Shown piece by piece: positions 43,201 to 51,299 of a DNA stretch of 64,000 nucleotides. Source of the stretch: Nesterenkonia sandarakina. Its GTDB lineage: Bacteria > Actinomycetota > Actinomycetes > Actinomycetales > Micrococcaceae. The position numbers and the translations under genes were made by a program. The stretch is from contig NZ_JACCFQ010000001.1 of the NCBI RefSeq assembly GCF_013410215.1, positions 124,001 to 188,000 of the forward strand, written 5' to 3'. Numbering within the stretch: position 1 is the stretch's first letter; every line of letters begins with the position of its first letter. Below the pieces are notes generated by a model. The model was given only the letters and a program-made list of their open reading frames with translations. It had not been told where the DNA came from and searched no databases.

Positions 43201-43960
43201 GGGCGCGGCGGCAGAACTGGGCGGCGGCGTAGTCTCCGGTGAGCGCCGGATCGAAGCCGCCGAGGTCACCGAAGAGCGAGGCGTGGACCAGCATGCCCTC
43301 GCCGGAGACGGCGGGGACCGCGTCGCGGCCGTCGTACTGGCCCTGGTCCAGCTCCTTGGGCTCGGTGGCGGTGAGCACCTCGGCGGAGCGGGCGTTGTAG
43401 AGACCCACATTGACCAGGCGCTCCGGGGTCTCGGCGGCGAGCTGCTTGGCGCCGATGACCTGGATCTGGGCGTGCGTCTCCTCGTCCTTGACCGTGAAGA
43501 GGCGCTCTTCGAGGCGCTCAAGCGCGTCGGAGGTGGGGATGGTCCCCGCAGGCAGGATCCACAGCCACTGGTGACGCGGCGCGAAGCCGTCGGGCAGTCC
43601 TCGCTCCAGGCTGCGCCAGAGCTGGGTGACCGTGGTCCCGCCGGGTCCCTTGCGCGCGGTGCTGCGCGCCTGCCGCCGGTCCTCCAAGAGTGCCGAGCGC
43701 ACTGAGCGGGACAGGTCCTGGACGCCTCGATAGCCGGGCCCGGCGAGTTCGATGACGTGATCCGGCGCCCGGGTCTGCGCGGCAAGCGCCTGCCTGGTCC
43801 GCTGCGCCGCACTTTCCGGCTCATTGCCGGGGACGCCGGAACCGGCTTCTGGAGCGCCTGGTGTGGTGCCTGCTGCGGCGGGATCTGGAGCGGACGGCAA
43901 ATCGCCGCCGTCGTGCAGGACGACGGCGGCGATGTGGGGTCCTGTTGGACCGTTGATCAG
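40244..43960 (-). CDS. Glycosyltransferase family 2 protein with large membrane C-terminal region
   Basis: This protein of ~1238 residues has an N-terminal GT2 domain (~1-320). It shows HIAAVVLHDGGD as strand one, WLWILPAGTIPTSDALERL (the acid-rich metal region) and GGFDPALTGDYAAAQFCRRA near the end of the domain. The rest holds at least 12 helices and a final extracytoplasmic beta domain before a C-terminal helix. It overlaps whiB. The GT2 strand starts right after whiB's stop, and no ATG, GTG or TTG fits there. A CTG in a CTGA overlap with that stop, with GGAAGAG upstream, is proposed. The ATG at 44053 would overlap whiB by 97 bp. It probably makes a cell-envelope glycan. Confidence 0.85.
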   Translation of the reverse strand: MINGPTGPHIAAVVLHDGGDLPSAPDPAAAGTTPGAPEAGSGVPGNEPESAAQRTRQALAAQTRAPDHVIELAGPGYRGVQDLSRSVRSALLEDRRQARSTARKGPGGTTVTQLWRSLERGLPDGFAPRHQWLWILPAGTIPTSDALERLEERLFTVKDEETHAQIQVIGAKQLAAETPERLVNVGLYNARSAEVLTATEPKELDQGQYDGRDAVPAVSGEGMLVHASLFGDLGGFDPALTGDYAAAQFCRRAREVGAHIVVEPTARVLREDPPRRDTVHRLGGTLYLPAEQRVSQIRRRLATVTPLAVPFLWLGMWIAALLRLIGLTVVKAPDAGAGEFFATVRALFSWGAIGHTRRFAAQGRKAALARLHRDEQIRSTTEVLRAGRQSEARMMLSGSDLRAQRRSAMTAETVSVPRTRFTPGFYGEPEDTAERENNEDALLEIGASDGEFDEMPSRRSGDRLGLFLMLLALAGVSLLAFRDLLSAEAITGGAALPVAGSLQEVFAHSVSFLAADSLGALSAADPFNLLLLALSALSFGHASAVLVWLLILALPLSALSAWYAAGLWSTKASRRVVSALLWTAVPTLHIAVGEGRIGAVLVHILLPVAVVATVRAVGRAAVGLGVAGSWEYATGAALLLMVLTAASPALLPLVVLTGIVLAAVLGRRGRPLWLIPLTSLAVAAPMIASALLQGKNLAAVLAHEPGAALAVDAAPLWQQLLGFSRAFDPAAGLASATAASSWLPAYLAGDFWSLRIALLIGLPLLLIALLGIITGGRTRPLPIVAGALLLVTLGLSALLGLLAAGSDGTAVITGNPGPVVSVMVFCLLAAGMASLDRFPLAFPRVGGTITPVISTLLVLAIGASLVLFYSPRVMPGAPLTGQPLTAVNAAPTLIEAGTLRQLPATAADQGTGPAQLRTLVLSAADPGVTGELVSGEGRTLEKSRAVVAAGDLPLWAQPELLPNLLGGTRDDAVAATEPAGAGPEATEAGTEFSAAEQRLASLIAALITPGAVQTEELMAELGVGYVLIDQGEPAVLTDAVDTAAGLVSVGVTDRGELWRAEVDEDALLPSGEGLFGVPTSWARIVNSDGELQALLPSGSQSLDVDLEQVTAEDGAGLGLDPQGEYLVELSTEQASGWRASWDGQDLEAVPVTSDATAAEADAPAAWTQRFQLPDQALTDQGAGLQGQLSAEHRSAYQLPVLITLGALLLLVVLIAIPLPRGSRMLPVADTDELEGRRG

Positions 43961-44571
43961 AGTGCTCTCTTCCGAAGCTTGCGCCGCTCGCGCTCGGAGA
44001 GTCCGCCCCAGATGCCGAAGCGCTCGTCGTTGCCCAGCGCGTACTCCAGGCATTCCTGCTTCACGTTGCAGGCGCCGCAGACCTTCTTGGCGTCACGGGT
44101 GGAGCCGCCCTTCTCAGGGAAGAAGGCCTCCGGGTCGGTCTGCGCGCACAGCGCGTCCACCTGCCAGGCGAGTTCGCCTTCGATCTCCTCGGTGGGGACC
44201 AGCGTGGGCAGCCCCAGCCAGGTGCGGCTGGGCTCTGCCGGTCGCGTCTGGGGCGCTGAGGTCTCCAGAGACTCATGACGCGGAGCCTCGTGGGTCGGCG
44301 CCTCAGTGCGGCGGGAAGGAGCCTCACTGAGGGCGGTGACCGAGGAGCTCGTCGCGGCGGAGGAGCCCTCGTCCGCGAGCCGTTCGGCCTCCTCGTGGGC
44401 CGCGAGGAAGGCGGTGGCCTGGTCCTCCAAGGTCTTGCCGTGCTCCAGGCGCTCAGCGGCCTGGGGATCAGCAGGGTCCACGAACCAATCAGCAGGAACC
44501 TCGAGTCCCGTCCTGCGGGCTATGGCCGTGGTGCCGGGCCGTTCTGCGCCCAGCCGCTCTGCGTTCCCCAT
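43957..44571 (-). CDS. whiB2: WhiB family iron-sulfur regulator (WhiB2/WhmD-like)
   Basis: WhiB proteins bind a [4Fe-4S] cluster and regulate transcription with sigma factors; WhiB2/WhmD controls septation. The C-terminal ~80 residues have the four cysteines: Cys in VDALCAQTDPEAFFP, the CxxC pair in VCGACNVKQEC, and its third Cys. GIWGGLSERERRKLRKRAL, the WhiB turn and basic tail, follows. The N-terminal ~120 residues are Glu/Ala/Thr/Pro-rich and make this longer than the usual 85-130. GGGAGG lies 7 nt before the ATG at 44571. The conserved neighbourhood (GT2, DUF5719, manA) is that of whiB2. Confidence 0.92.
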   Translation of the reverse strand: MGNAERLGAERPGTTAIARRTGLEVPADWFVDPADPQAAERLEHGKTLEDQATAFLAAHEEAERLADEGSSAATSSSVTALSEAPSRRTEAPTHEAPRHESLETSAPQTRPAEPSRTWLGLPTLVPTEEIEGELAWQVDALCAQTDPEAFFPEKGGSTRDAKKVCGACNVKQECLEYALGNDERFGIWGGLSERERRKLRKRAL

Positions 44572-44612
44572 CAAAGGGCCTCCCGAGATTGATCCTGCGT
44601 GTACTGCACCTA

Positions 44613-44660
44613 ATTACACTGGCGTAAGTAATGATCCGTCAAGTGAGCGACTTAAGTCGC
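44613..44660 (-). promoter_or_regulatory. whiB2 promoter with upstream palindrome
   Basis: On the minus strand TTGACG (44637-44642), an 18-bp spacer and TGTAAT (44613-44618) form a strong promoter. Immediately upstream of the -35 is the 14-bp perfect palindrome GCGACTTAAGTCGC (44647-44660), flanked by GTG and CAC. This is the position of an activator site. Confidence 0.65.
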
Positions 44661-44749
44661 CACTACCAGACCGTCAACCCCTTGATCACGCCCGACACGC
44701 CGTCGAGAATTCGCTGTGCGCGAGGCGTGGCGAACTCAGGAGAGATCTT

Positions 44750-45592
44750 ATGACCCCGCTCACACTCAGTGGTTCCACCGCCGGCCCGCCGCAGACCTTC
44801 CCCGCCCTGCTGGACCTGCTCGAGGCCCGTCCGCAGCCGGCGCTGATCTGGTACGGAGCCGGTCAGGGCGAGGAGCGCGTGGAGCTCTCCGGGCGGGTGC
44901 TGCAGAACTGGACGGTGAAGTTGATCGGGCTCTTCGACCAGGAGTCTGAGATCGAGGCTGACGACGCCGTGCTGATCCACGCCGCCGCGCATTGGAAGGC
45001 CGCAGCCGTTCTGCTCGCCGCGGGGGCCCTGGGCTGGAGGATCTCCGTGATCGATCCCGGAGCCCCGCAGAGCGACCAGGCGGTGCTTGCCGCCGCCATC
45101 GCAGCACAGCAGCCAGGACTGGTGGTCACCGAGCGTCCCGGCGACTGGACGGGATCCGGGACCTGGGGACAGCTACTGGGGGACGCGGAGCTCGCTGCGC
45201 TCTCCCCCGGACTGCTGGATGCCTCCTTCGAGGAGGCCACCGGCCAGCGGCTCCCGGCTTGGGCGCTGGACATCTCCGCCGAGGTGCGCCAGCATCCGGA
45301 CCAGCTGCCGGCACCGCTGCCGCCGCGTGGGCTGTCCGAGGTCCTGGTGCCGGAGGGGGCACGCTCAGAGCCCGGCGCCGCGGCTGGGCGCAGCGGCGGG
45401 CTCGTCGTCGTCGGAGCCTCGCCGCAGGCGCCCCTGCAGGACTGGGGACTCACCCACTGGGGTGCGGCAGACCTGCTGCCGAAGATGCTGGCGACCTGGG
45501 CGCAGAGCCGACCGGTGGTGCTGTTCCAGGGCGATCCGGCCGCGCAGCCGCAGGCGTGGGAGCAGATGCTGCGCAATGAGGCGGTCCGCTGA
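44750..45592 (+). CDS. TIGR03089 family protein
   Basis: This is a 280-residue actinobacterial TIGR03089 protein. It begins MTPLTLSGSTAGPPQTFPAL and shows the TIGR03089 features DDAVLIHAAAHWKAAAVLLA and VIDPGAP, which resemble an acyl-CoA synthetase-like N-terminal domain without the adenylation motifs. The enzymatic role is unknown. GGAGAG precedes the ATG at 44750. It is divergent from whiB2, its usual position. Confidence 0.88.
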   Translation: MTPLTLSGSTAGPPQTFPALLDLLEARPQPALIWYGAGQGEERVELSGRVLQNWTVKLIGLFDQESEIEADDAVLIHAAAHWKAAAVLLAAGALGWRISVIDPGAPQSDQAVLAAAIAAQQPGLVVTERPGDWTGSGTWGQLLGDAELAALSPGLLDASFEEATGQRLPAWALDISAEVRQHPDQLPAPLPPRGLSEVLVPEGARSEPGAAAGRSGGLVVVGASPQAPLQDWGLTHWGAADLLPKMLATWAQSRPVVLFQGDPAAQPQAWEQMLRNEAVR

Positions 45593-45631
45593 CCCTGTGC
45601 GCCCGGCGCGGGAGTCCGGCGTCAGCTCGGA

Positions 45632-46144
45632 TCAGCGGGAGGTGACCTCGGCGGCGTCGGCGGCCGGGTCCTGGTCCGCGGGAAGATCCGGGAGTGAGCC
45701 GCGATCGGTGGTGAAGACCCAGTACTTATAGGCGAAGAACCGGAAGATGGTGGCCAGCACCAGTCCGATCACGTTGCCGGCGATGAAGACCTCGGTCACT
45801 GAGTCCAGGCCCAGCAGGTATTTGGACACGCCGACGCAGCCGGTCTGGATGCCCAGTCCGATGGCGTTCATCAGCAGGAACAGCATCAGCTCGCGGGTCT
45901 TGCCGGTGGAGCGCTTGTGCCGGAAGGTCCAGTAGCGGTTCGCCATCCAGGAGAACAGCGTGGCGACGACGCCGGCGACCACCTTGGCCTTGAGCTGCGA
46001 GTCGTCCATGGGTCCGCTGATCAGCCAGAGGAAGATCGCGGAGTCGATGATGAAGGCGACACCGCCCACGGCGCCGAACTTGGCGACCTCGCGCCAGAGC
46101 GTGAGGAAGAGGTTCTCGATACGCCGCCACAGCTTGGTGATCAT
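45632..46144 (-). CDS. GtrA family membrane protein
   Basis: The 170-residue protein has four helices and the GtrA start FGAVGGVAFIIDSAIFLWL, then FSWMANRYWTFR and a last helix ending FFAYKYWVF. GtrA-like proteins flip or assist transfer of lipid-linked sugars across the membrane. The gene overlaps manA by 4 bp and is the last of a purK-purE-LCP-manA-gtrA run, pointing to cell-envelope glycan synthesis. Confidence 0.92.
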   Translation of the reverse strand: MITKLWRRIENLFLTLWREVAKFGAVGGVAFIIDSAIFLWLISGPMDDSQLKAKVVAGVVATLFSWMANRYWTFRHKRSTGKTRELMLFLLMNAIGLGIQTGCVGVSKYLLGLDSVTEVFIAGNVIGLVLATIFRFFAYKYWVFTTDRGSLPDLPADQDPAADAAEVTSR

Positions 46145-47565
46145 GGGCGTGGGTGCTCCTGGTCTGGGCTGACGGAGGTGGTGTGGGCCACGAAGGCCTG
46201 GGCGTGAGCGAGAGCGCTCAGCCGGTGGCCGGTGGGGTCCGGCAGGAAGGCTGATTCGCCCGGTCTCAGGGTCAGCATACGAGAGGTTCCTGCGGAGTCG
46301 GTGACTGCAGACTCCTGGACCGGACGCTCAGGCTCCGCCGGGGCGCCCAGTGTGAGCTCTCCGGCCGTGCACAGCACGATGGCGCAGCCCGCGCCTTCGA
46401 GCACCGTCTCCCCCGGGAACTCCAGGCTCTCGAGCTGAAACTCTGGGAAGGGCGCCTGGTACTGGGCTCGACTCGGAGCCGATCCGGACCGTCGCACCGG
46501 GCAGTGCGGAACAGGCAGGACCTCCCAGTCCGTGACCCGCAGCAGCTCCTCCACGTCGAGGTGCTTGCTGGTCAGTCCGCCACGCAGCACGTTGTCGGAG
46601 TTCCCCATCAGCTCCACGCCCACTCCGTGCAGATAGGCGTGCAGGTTCCCCGCCGGGAGGTAGATGGATTCCCCGGGCTGCAGCCGGACCTGGTTCAGCA
46701 GCAGCGTGACGAAGATGCCGGGATCCGCGGGGAATGCCGCACTGACCTGGAGCAGCATTTCTCGGGTGCCGGGGTCCAGGGAGTCATCCAGCTCCGTAGC
46801 CGGGTGCTCTGCGGAGCCGGAGGAGAACTGCAGCAGCTCATGCAGCTCCTGCGCGGCGGCCTCGACCTCGGCGCGTCCGCTCCCGAGCAGGTGTTCCAGC
46901 GCCGCCCGGTAGTCCTGCGCCGCGACGAACCCCTGGAGCCGGTCCAGCACCGCGGGCAGCCGGGTCTGCTGTGCCGAACCTCCGGCCAGGGCCAGCGCGG
47001 CGCGCAATGAGGTCAGCACCTTCGACGCCTGCGGGTAGGGCCGGAAGCCGCAGAGCGCCGAGAATTCGGTCAGCGCCACGATCAGCTCCGGCTTGGCGTT
47101 GGGATCCTTATAGCTGCGATGCGGAGCATCGGCGGCGATCCCGGCGGCCTCCTCGGCCGCGAAGCCGCGGCGGGCACGGTCCGCGGTGGGGTGTGACTGG
47201 ATCGAGAGCGGACGGTCGGCGGCGAGGACCTTGAGCAGAAAGGAGAACCCGTCGGGGAGCTGCTCGGCCTCGCGTAGATAGTCCGGCAGGGAGATGACCT
47301 CACCGCAGGCTCGCGGCGCCTCACGGGGGCGGGTCGCATCGGGAGCCTGGGTGGCGCCTGCTGCTCGGTCCGCTTCTGCGGCCTGGGCGGCGGGCAGGGT
47401 CCGGGAGGACTCTGCACCCAGCTCCAGACAGGAGGGATCTGAGGGATGGGCACCCATCCAGATCTCCGCCCGCGGAGTCGCCGAGGCGGCCCAGCCGAAG
47501 AGCTCGCTGAACGCGGTGGTGGAGCCCCACGCGTAGTCGCGAACAGGGTTGATCATCTTGAACAT
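46141..47565 (-). CDS. manA: Mannose-6-phosphate isomerase, class I
   Basis: ManA interconverts fructose-6-phosphate and mannose-6-phosphate, feeding GDP-mannose synthesis. The 474-residue protein shows the zinc/active-site segments SIQSHPTADRA, DPNAKPELIVALTEFSALCG and YLPAGNLHAYLHGVGVELMG with SDNVLRGGLT. Two insertions are longer than in most homologues: a ~35-residue Ala-rich one (~60-95) and a C-terminal extension of beta segments. The gene is 19 bp downstream of the LCP gene and overlaps gtrA. Confidence 0.93.
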   Translation of the reverse strand: MFKMINPVRDYAWGSTTAFSELFGWAASATPRAEIWMGAHPSDPSCLELGAESSRTLPAAQAAEADRAAGATQAPDATRPREAPRACGEVISLPDYLREAEQLPDGFSFLLKVLAADRPLSIQSHPTADRARRGFAAEEAAGIAADAPHRSYKDPNAKPELIVALTEFSALCGFRPYPQASKVLTSLRAALALAGGSAQQTRLPAVLDRLQGFVAAQDYRAALEHLLGSGRAEVEAAAQELHELLQFSSGSAEHPATELDDSLDPGTREMLLQVSAAFPADPGIFVTLLLNQVRLQPGESIYLPAGNLHAYLHGVGVELMGNSDNVLRGGLTSKHLDVEELLRVTDWEVLPVPHCPVRRSGSAPSRAQYQAPFPEFQLESLEFPGETVLEGAGCAIVLCTAGELTLGAPAEPERPVQESAVTDSAGTSRMLTLRPGESAFLPDPTGHRLSALAHAQAFVAHTTSVSPDQEHPRP

Positions 47566-47584
47566 CGGGAGAACCCTACCAGCA

Positions 47585-49222
47585 CTAATTCACGGGGTCG
47601 CAGCGGTAGTTCGAGGAGGCAGCCTGTTCCAGCACACCGGTCTGACCGGTCATCTGGGCCTCGATCAGGTACTCCCGGGTCAGTTCGGAGCCGTCCGGCT
47701 GGGTGGGCGGCGGCGTGGGGTCGATCGAGGGTTCGTCCTCCTCCACGGCGCCGGCGGCCTGCCCGCTGGCCGGAGGTGTCGCGAGCATCACACCGAGAGC
47801 ACCGGACTGGGCGGGCAGGAACCCGGCGGAGCCGAAGAGCCCGCCGGCGTCGTCGGCCTGCTCGTTGGCGATCAGCTCATCCACCCGGCGTTGGATCTGC
47901 TCAAAGTCCGGGTAGGTGGAGAACAGGTCTCCGGAGGCGCCGAAGTCCGGGGCTCCGAGCACCAGGCGCTGCGGAGTCTGGCCCTGCGCGTCCACCGCGA
48001 GGTCGAGGAAGGAGCCCAGCTGAGACTGCGGCAGGTTGGTCTCCACCACGTTCCCGCCGGCCTGCATGATCTCACTGAAACGGGTCAGCAGGGTCTGCGG
48101 GTTGAACTGGGACATCATCGCCTGCTGAATGCACTGTTGGCGCTGGATCCGGTTGTAGTCGGAGCTGTAGGTCCGGGAGCGGGCATAGGCCAGCGCCTCC
48201 TGGCCGGAGAAGGTGTAGACCCCCGGGCCCCACCAGTTGTCCCCCCAGCTGCCATCGGGAAGCGGGCCGCGGTAGGGCACCCATCCGCCGGAGTCCACGG
48301 TCACCCCGCCCATGGCGTCGATCAGGTTCTCGAAGCCGCCCATATCGACCATCACATAGCCGGAGACCTCGAGGTTCAGACTGCCGGAGACCGCGTCCAT
48401 CATGGCCTCGGCGCCGGGGTCCTCAGCATCGGGGTAGAGGTCCTGATGGTTGTTCATCACATCGGTGTAGAGGAAGTTGATGATGCACTCGTCCCCGCAG
48501 TCGTAGCCGGTCGGGTAGACGGCGTTCAGCGGTGAGTCCTCATTGAACTGGGCGTTCTGGAAGTTGCGCGGGATCGAGAAGATGATGGTCTCCGCGGAGT
48601 CCTCATTGACGCTGACCACGTGGATCGAGTCTGGGCGCAGTCCCTCGCGTCCCTCCCCGGCGTCGGCGCCCATGAGCAGGAAGTTATAGCGTCCGTCCAC
48701 GGCGTCGATGGCGGGCCCAGAGGCGAAGATCCCGTCCAGCGCGGCGCGGCCCTCGTTGACCAGCTTGGCGCCGTAGCCCAGGGACCCGGAGGTCACCGCC
48801 ATCAGCACCACCAGGACGACGGCGACGATCGGTTTCAGCCCCGGCGCCAGAGAGGTGAAGTGGATCAGCCGGAAGGTGTCCAGCCAGAGGATGAACCAGC
48901 CGATGGCCAGGGCGCCCAGCACCACTGCGCTGAGCCAGAGCATGAACGGCTGGGTCAGCAGCGAGAGCACCACGGAGCGCATGGTGAGGAACATCAGTCC
49001 CAGCAGCAGTGCGGTGAACCAGCAGGCCACCGTCACTGCCAGGGCCGCACGGCCCAGCTTCTTGGAGCCTGCCGCGATCTGGGCGGAACCGGGGATGAAC
49101 AGGGTCATCCCGAGCAGCATCAGGGCACGCCGGGTGCGGTCGGTCTCGGTGCCGCGCTGGGGGCTGCGGATCACCTCCGGCTGGCTGTCGAACCGGTGAT
49201 AGCTGATGGCGGAGTCGGTCAT
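47585..49222 (-). CDS. LCP (LytR-CpsA-Psr) family protein
   Basis: LCP enzymes transfer teichoic acid or other glycopolymers from lipid carriers to peptidoglycan. The 545-residue protein has four N-terminal hydrophobic segments (~33-50, 57-80, 93-113, 128-150), more than the single anchor of most members. The extracytoplasmic LCP domain follows with [28 protein letters not shown], and SYGGW-type [13 protein letters not shown], then [20 protein letters not shown]. The conserved Arg and Asp residues of the pyrophosphate site are present. It overlaps purE by 4 bp. Confidence 0.9.
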   Translation of the reverse strand: MTDSAISYHRFDSQPEVIRSPQRGTETDRTRRALMLLGMTLFIPGSAQIAAGSKKLGRAALAVTVACWFTALLLGLMFLTMRSVVLSLLTQPFMLWLSAVVLGALAIGWFILWLDTFRLIHFTSLAPGLKPIVAVVLVVLMAVTSGSLGYGAKLVNEGRAALDGIFASGPAIDAVDGRYNFLLMGADAGEGREGLRPDSIHVVSVNEDSAETIIFSIPRNFQNAQFNEDSPLNAVYPTGYDCGDECIINFLYTDVMNNHQDLYPDAEDPGAEAMMDAVSGSLNLEVSGYVMVDMGGFENLIDAMGGVTVDSGGWVPYRGPLPDGSWGDNWWGPGVYTFSGQEALAYARSRTYSSDYNRIQRQQCIQQAMMSQFNPQTLLTRFSEIMQAGGNVVETNLPQSQLGSFLDLAVDAQGQTPQRLVLGAPDFGASGDLFSTYPDFEQIQRRVDELIANEQADDAGGLFGSAGFLPAQSGALGVMLATPPASGQAAGAVEEDEPSIDPTPPPTQPDGSELTREYLIEAQMTGQTGVLEQAASSNYRCDPVN

Positions 49223-49830
49223 CGTGTGCGGTATGTCCCTAACTCGGCGGCTTCTTCGCGCAGCGCAGCGCCCTTGGCCTGGGCCTCGAGTGCCAGCGAC
49301 TGTTGGAAGTCGAGCAGCTGCTCGCGCAGTCGGGAGGCCTGCGCGGAGTCCCCGGCGGCAAGGGTGCGCACCGCGAGCAGTCCGGCGTTGCGGGCGCCGC
49401 CGACCGAGACGGTGGCCACGGGGACTCCAGCGGGCATCTGGACGATGCTCAGCAGGGAATCCATGCCGTCGAGGTGCTTCAGCGGCACCGGGACGCCGAT
49501 CACCGGCAGCGGGGTGACCGAGGCCAGCATGCCCGGCAGGTGGGCGGCTCCCCCGGCTCCGGCGATGATCACGCGGATCCCGCGCTGGTGCGCGGTCTTG
49601 CCGTAGCTGATCATTTCCTCGGCCATGCGGTGGGCGGAGACGACGTCGGCCTCAAAGGTGATCCCGAACTCGTCGAGGGCCTGAGCGGCGGCCTTCATGA
49701 CCGGCCAGTCGGAGTTCGATCCCATGACCAGGCCGACCTGGGTGGACTGGGTCTCTGCGGGCTGAGTTTCTGCGGGCTGGGGCTCTGCGGGCGCTTCCGG
49801 CGCGGAAGGGTTCTCGGCGGGCTGGCTCAT
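49219..49830 (-). CDS. purE: N5-carboxyaminoimidazole ribonucleotide mutase
   Basis: PurE converts N5-CAIR to CAIR in purine synthesis. The 203-residue protein has [18 protein letters not shown] (nucleotide phosphate loop, ~33-50), the active-site sequence SAHRMAEEM, and [17 protein letters not shown]. An N-terminal ~30-residue Pro/Ala/Glu/Gln tail (QPAETQ repeats) precedes the core. It overlaps purK by 4 bp upstream and the LCP gene by 4 bp downstream. Confidence 0.95.
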   Translation of the reverse strand: MSQPAENPSAPEAPAEPQPAETQPAETQSTQVGLVMGSNSDWPVMKAAAQALDEFGITFEADVVSAHRMAEEMISYGKTAHQRGIRVIIAGAGGAAHLPGMLASVTPLPVIGVPVPLKHLDGMDSLLSIVQMPAGVPVATVSVGGARNAGLLAVRTLAAGDSAQASRLREQLLDFQQSLALEAQAKGAALREEAAELGTYRTR

Positions 49831-51122
49831 TGGGCAGGTCCTTCCACGATGATCTCGGCCACATCTGCTGCGGCTCGGCGCACGCGCTGGAGCCGGGCTC
49901 GCCGGGCCTCCCAGGTCTCCTGCGTGGAATGGGTCTGGGTGAGGATGTTCACATGTCCGATCTTGCGACCTGGCCGGGCGGCCTTGCCGTAGAGGTGGAT
50001 CTTCGAGCCCTGGGAGCGACGCATCGCGGCGGGGAAGGACTCATGCAGTGACCGCTCTGCACCCGAGGCGCTGCCGAGCAGGTTCTTCATCACGGTGTAG
50101 CCCCCGGCGCCGCCCTTGACCTCGGTCGCCCCGAGCGGAAGCCCCAGGACCGCGCGCAGGTGCTGCTCGAACTGGCTGGTGATGGAGCCGTCCATGGTCC
50201 AGTGCCCGGAGTTATGCGGGCGCATGGCGAGTTCGTTGATGTAGATCCCGGCGACGGTGCCGGTCTCGGGGTCGGCCTCGTCCTCGCTGATCTCGAAGAG
50301 CTCCACGGCGAGCATCCCGGTGACCTGCAGCTGCTCTGCGATGGTGCGAGCAATGCGTTCGGCGACCTCGACGTGGTCCTGGCTGGTCAGCGGGGCGGGG
50401 GCGATGACTTCGTCACAGACCCCGTCGGTCTGCGTGGATTCCACCACCGGATAGGTGACGGTCTCTCCGGTCGCGGAGCGGGCCACCTGCGCGGAGAGCT
50501 CGCGGGTGTAGCGGACCTTCTCCTCGGCGAGCAGGCCCGCGCCGGATTCCTCCGCGCGCGAGAACCAGTCCTGGGCGGTCGACGCCGCATCGGCGGAATC
50601 GATCATGCGCACGCCTTTTCCGTCATAGCCGCCGCGCGGGGTCTTCAGCACGACGGGCCAGCCGGTCTCCTCACCGAAGGCGCGCAGCTCCGCGACGCTG
50701 CGGACCTCCGCCCAGCGCGGGTTCGGCAGGCCCAGCTGCTCCACGGCGCGTCGCATCGCGAGCTTGTCCTGCGCGTAGAGCAGCGCGTCCGGCCCGGGGT
50801 GCATGCTGACGCCGTCGCGGGTGAGCGCGGCGAGGACCTCGGCGGGGACATGTTCATGATCGAAGGTGATCACGTCGACCTCGGCGGCGAAGGCGGAGAC
50901 CTGTGCTGGGTCGGTGTAGTCGCCCAGGGTGGTGTGCGGGATGACCTGGGCGGCTGAGGAGTCCGCGGAGCCGGCGAGCAGGTGCAGCTCCACGCCCAGC
51001 TCGACAGCGGCGGGAGCCATCATGCGAGCCAGCTGGCCGTCGCCGATGACCCCGATCCTCGGCGTGCCGGCCGGGCCGCGGGGGCCGTTGGGCGGGGCTG
51101 GGTTGCTGTCCTGTCGCGTCAC
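49827..51122 (-). CDS. purK: 5-(carboxyamino)imidazole ribonucleotide synthase
   Basis: PurK is an ATP-grasp enzyme that makes N5-CAIR from AIR, bicarbonate and ATP. The ~431-residue protein starts with the GTG at 51122 (GGGG a few bases upstream; the next in-frame TTG is at 51131). It has [29 protein letters not shown], the ATP-grasp [14 protein letters not shown] (~157-170), AVELFE and [10 protein letters not shown]. It begins the purK-purE-LCP-manA-gtrA operon; the pairing of purines with envelope genes is a conserved actinobacterial arrangement. Confidence 0.95.
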   Translation of the reverse strand: MTRQDSNPAPPNGPRGPAGTPRIGVIGDGQLARMMAPAAVELGVELHLLAGSADSSAAQVIPHTTLGDYTDPAQVSAFAAEVDVITFDHEHVPAEVLAALTRDGVSMHPGPDALLYAQDKLAMRRAVEQLGLPNPRWAEVRSVAELRAFGEETGWPVVLKTPRGGYDGKGVRMIDSADAASTAQDWFSRAEESGAGLLAEEKVRYTRELSAQVARSATGETVTYPVVESTQTDGVCDEVIAPAPLTSQDHVEVAERIARTIAEQLQVTGMLAVELFEISEDEADPETGTVAGIYINELAMRPHNSGHWTMDGSITSQFEQHLRAVLGLPLGATEVKGGAGGYTVMKNLLGSASGAERSLHESFPAAMRRSQGSKIHLYGKAARPGRKIGHVNILTQTHSTQETWEARRARLQRVRRAAADVAEIIVEGPAQ

Positions 51123-51236
51123 AGTCCCCAATTATGCGTCATCAGTTCTGTCCCCTCGCACAGGGAAACACCCCCGGTCGGAGTGATCTGCGCCGGACGG
51201 TCGGCCGCTGGGAACAATCTCCAGGTCACTCGGCTG

Positions 51237-51269
51237 GTGTGCAGGTTGCGACCCTAGCCTGGTGCACAC
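51237..51269. promoter_or_regulatory. Inverted repeat over the -10 of the subtilase gene
   Basis: GTGTGCA (51237-51243) and TGCACAC (51263-51269) form a 7-bp inverted repeat with a 19-bp gap that contains the -10 candidate TAGCCT (51255-51260). The position suits repression of the subtilase/small-protein pair. Confidence 0.45.
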
Positions 51270-51299
51270 TTGTCGGCGCGGCGCAGAGATGGGACAGCC

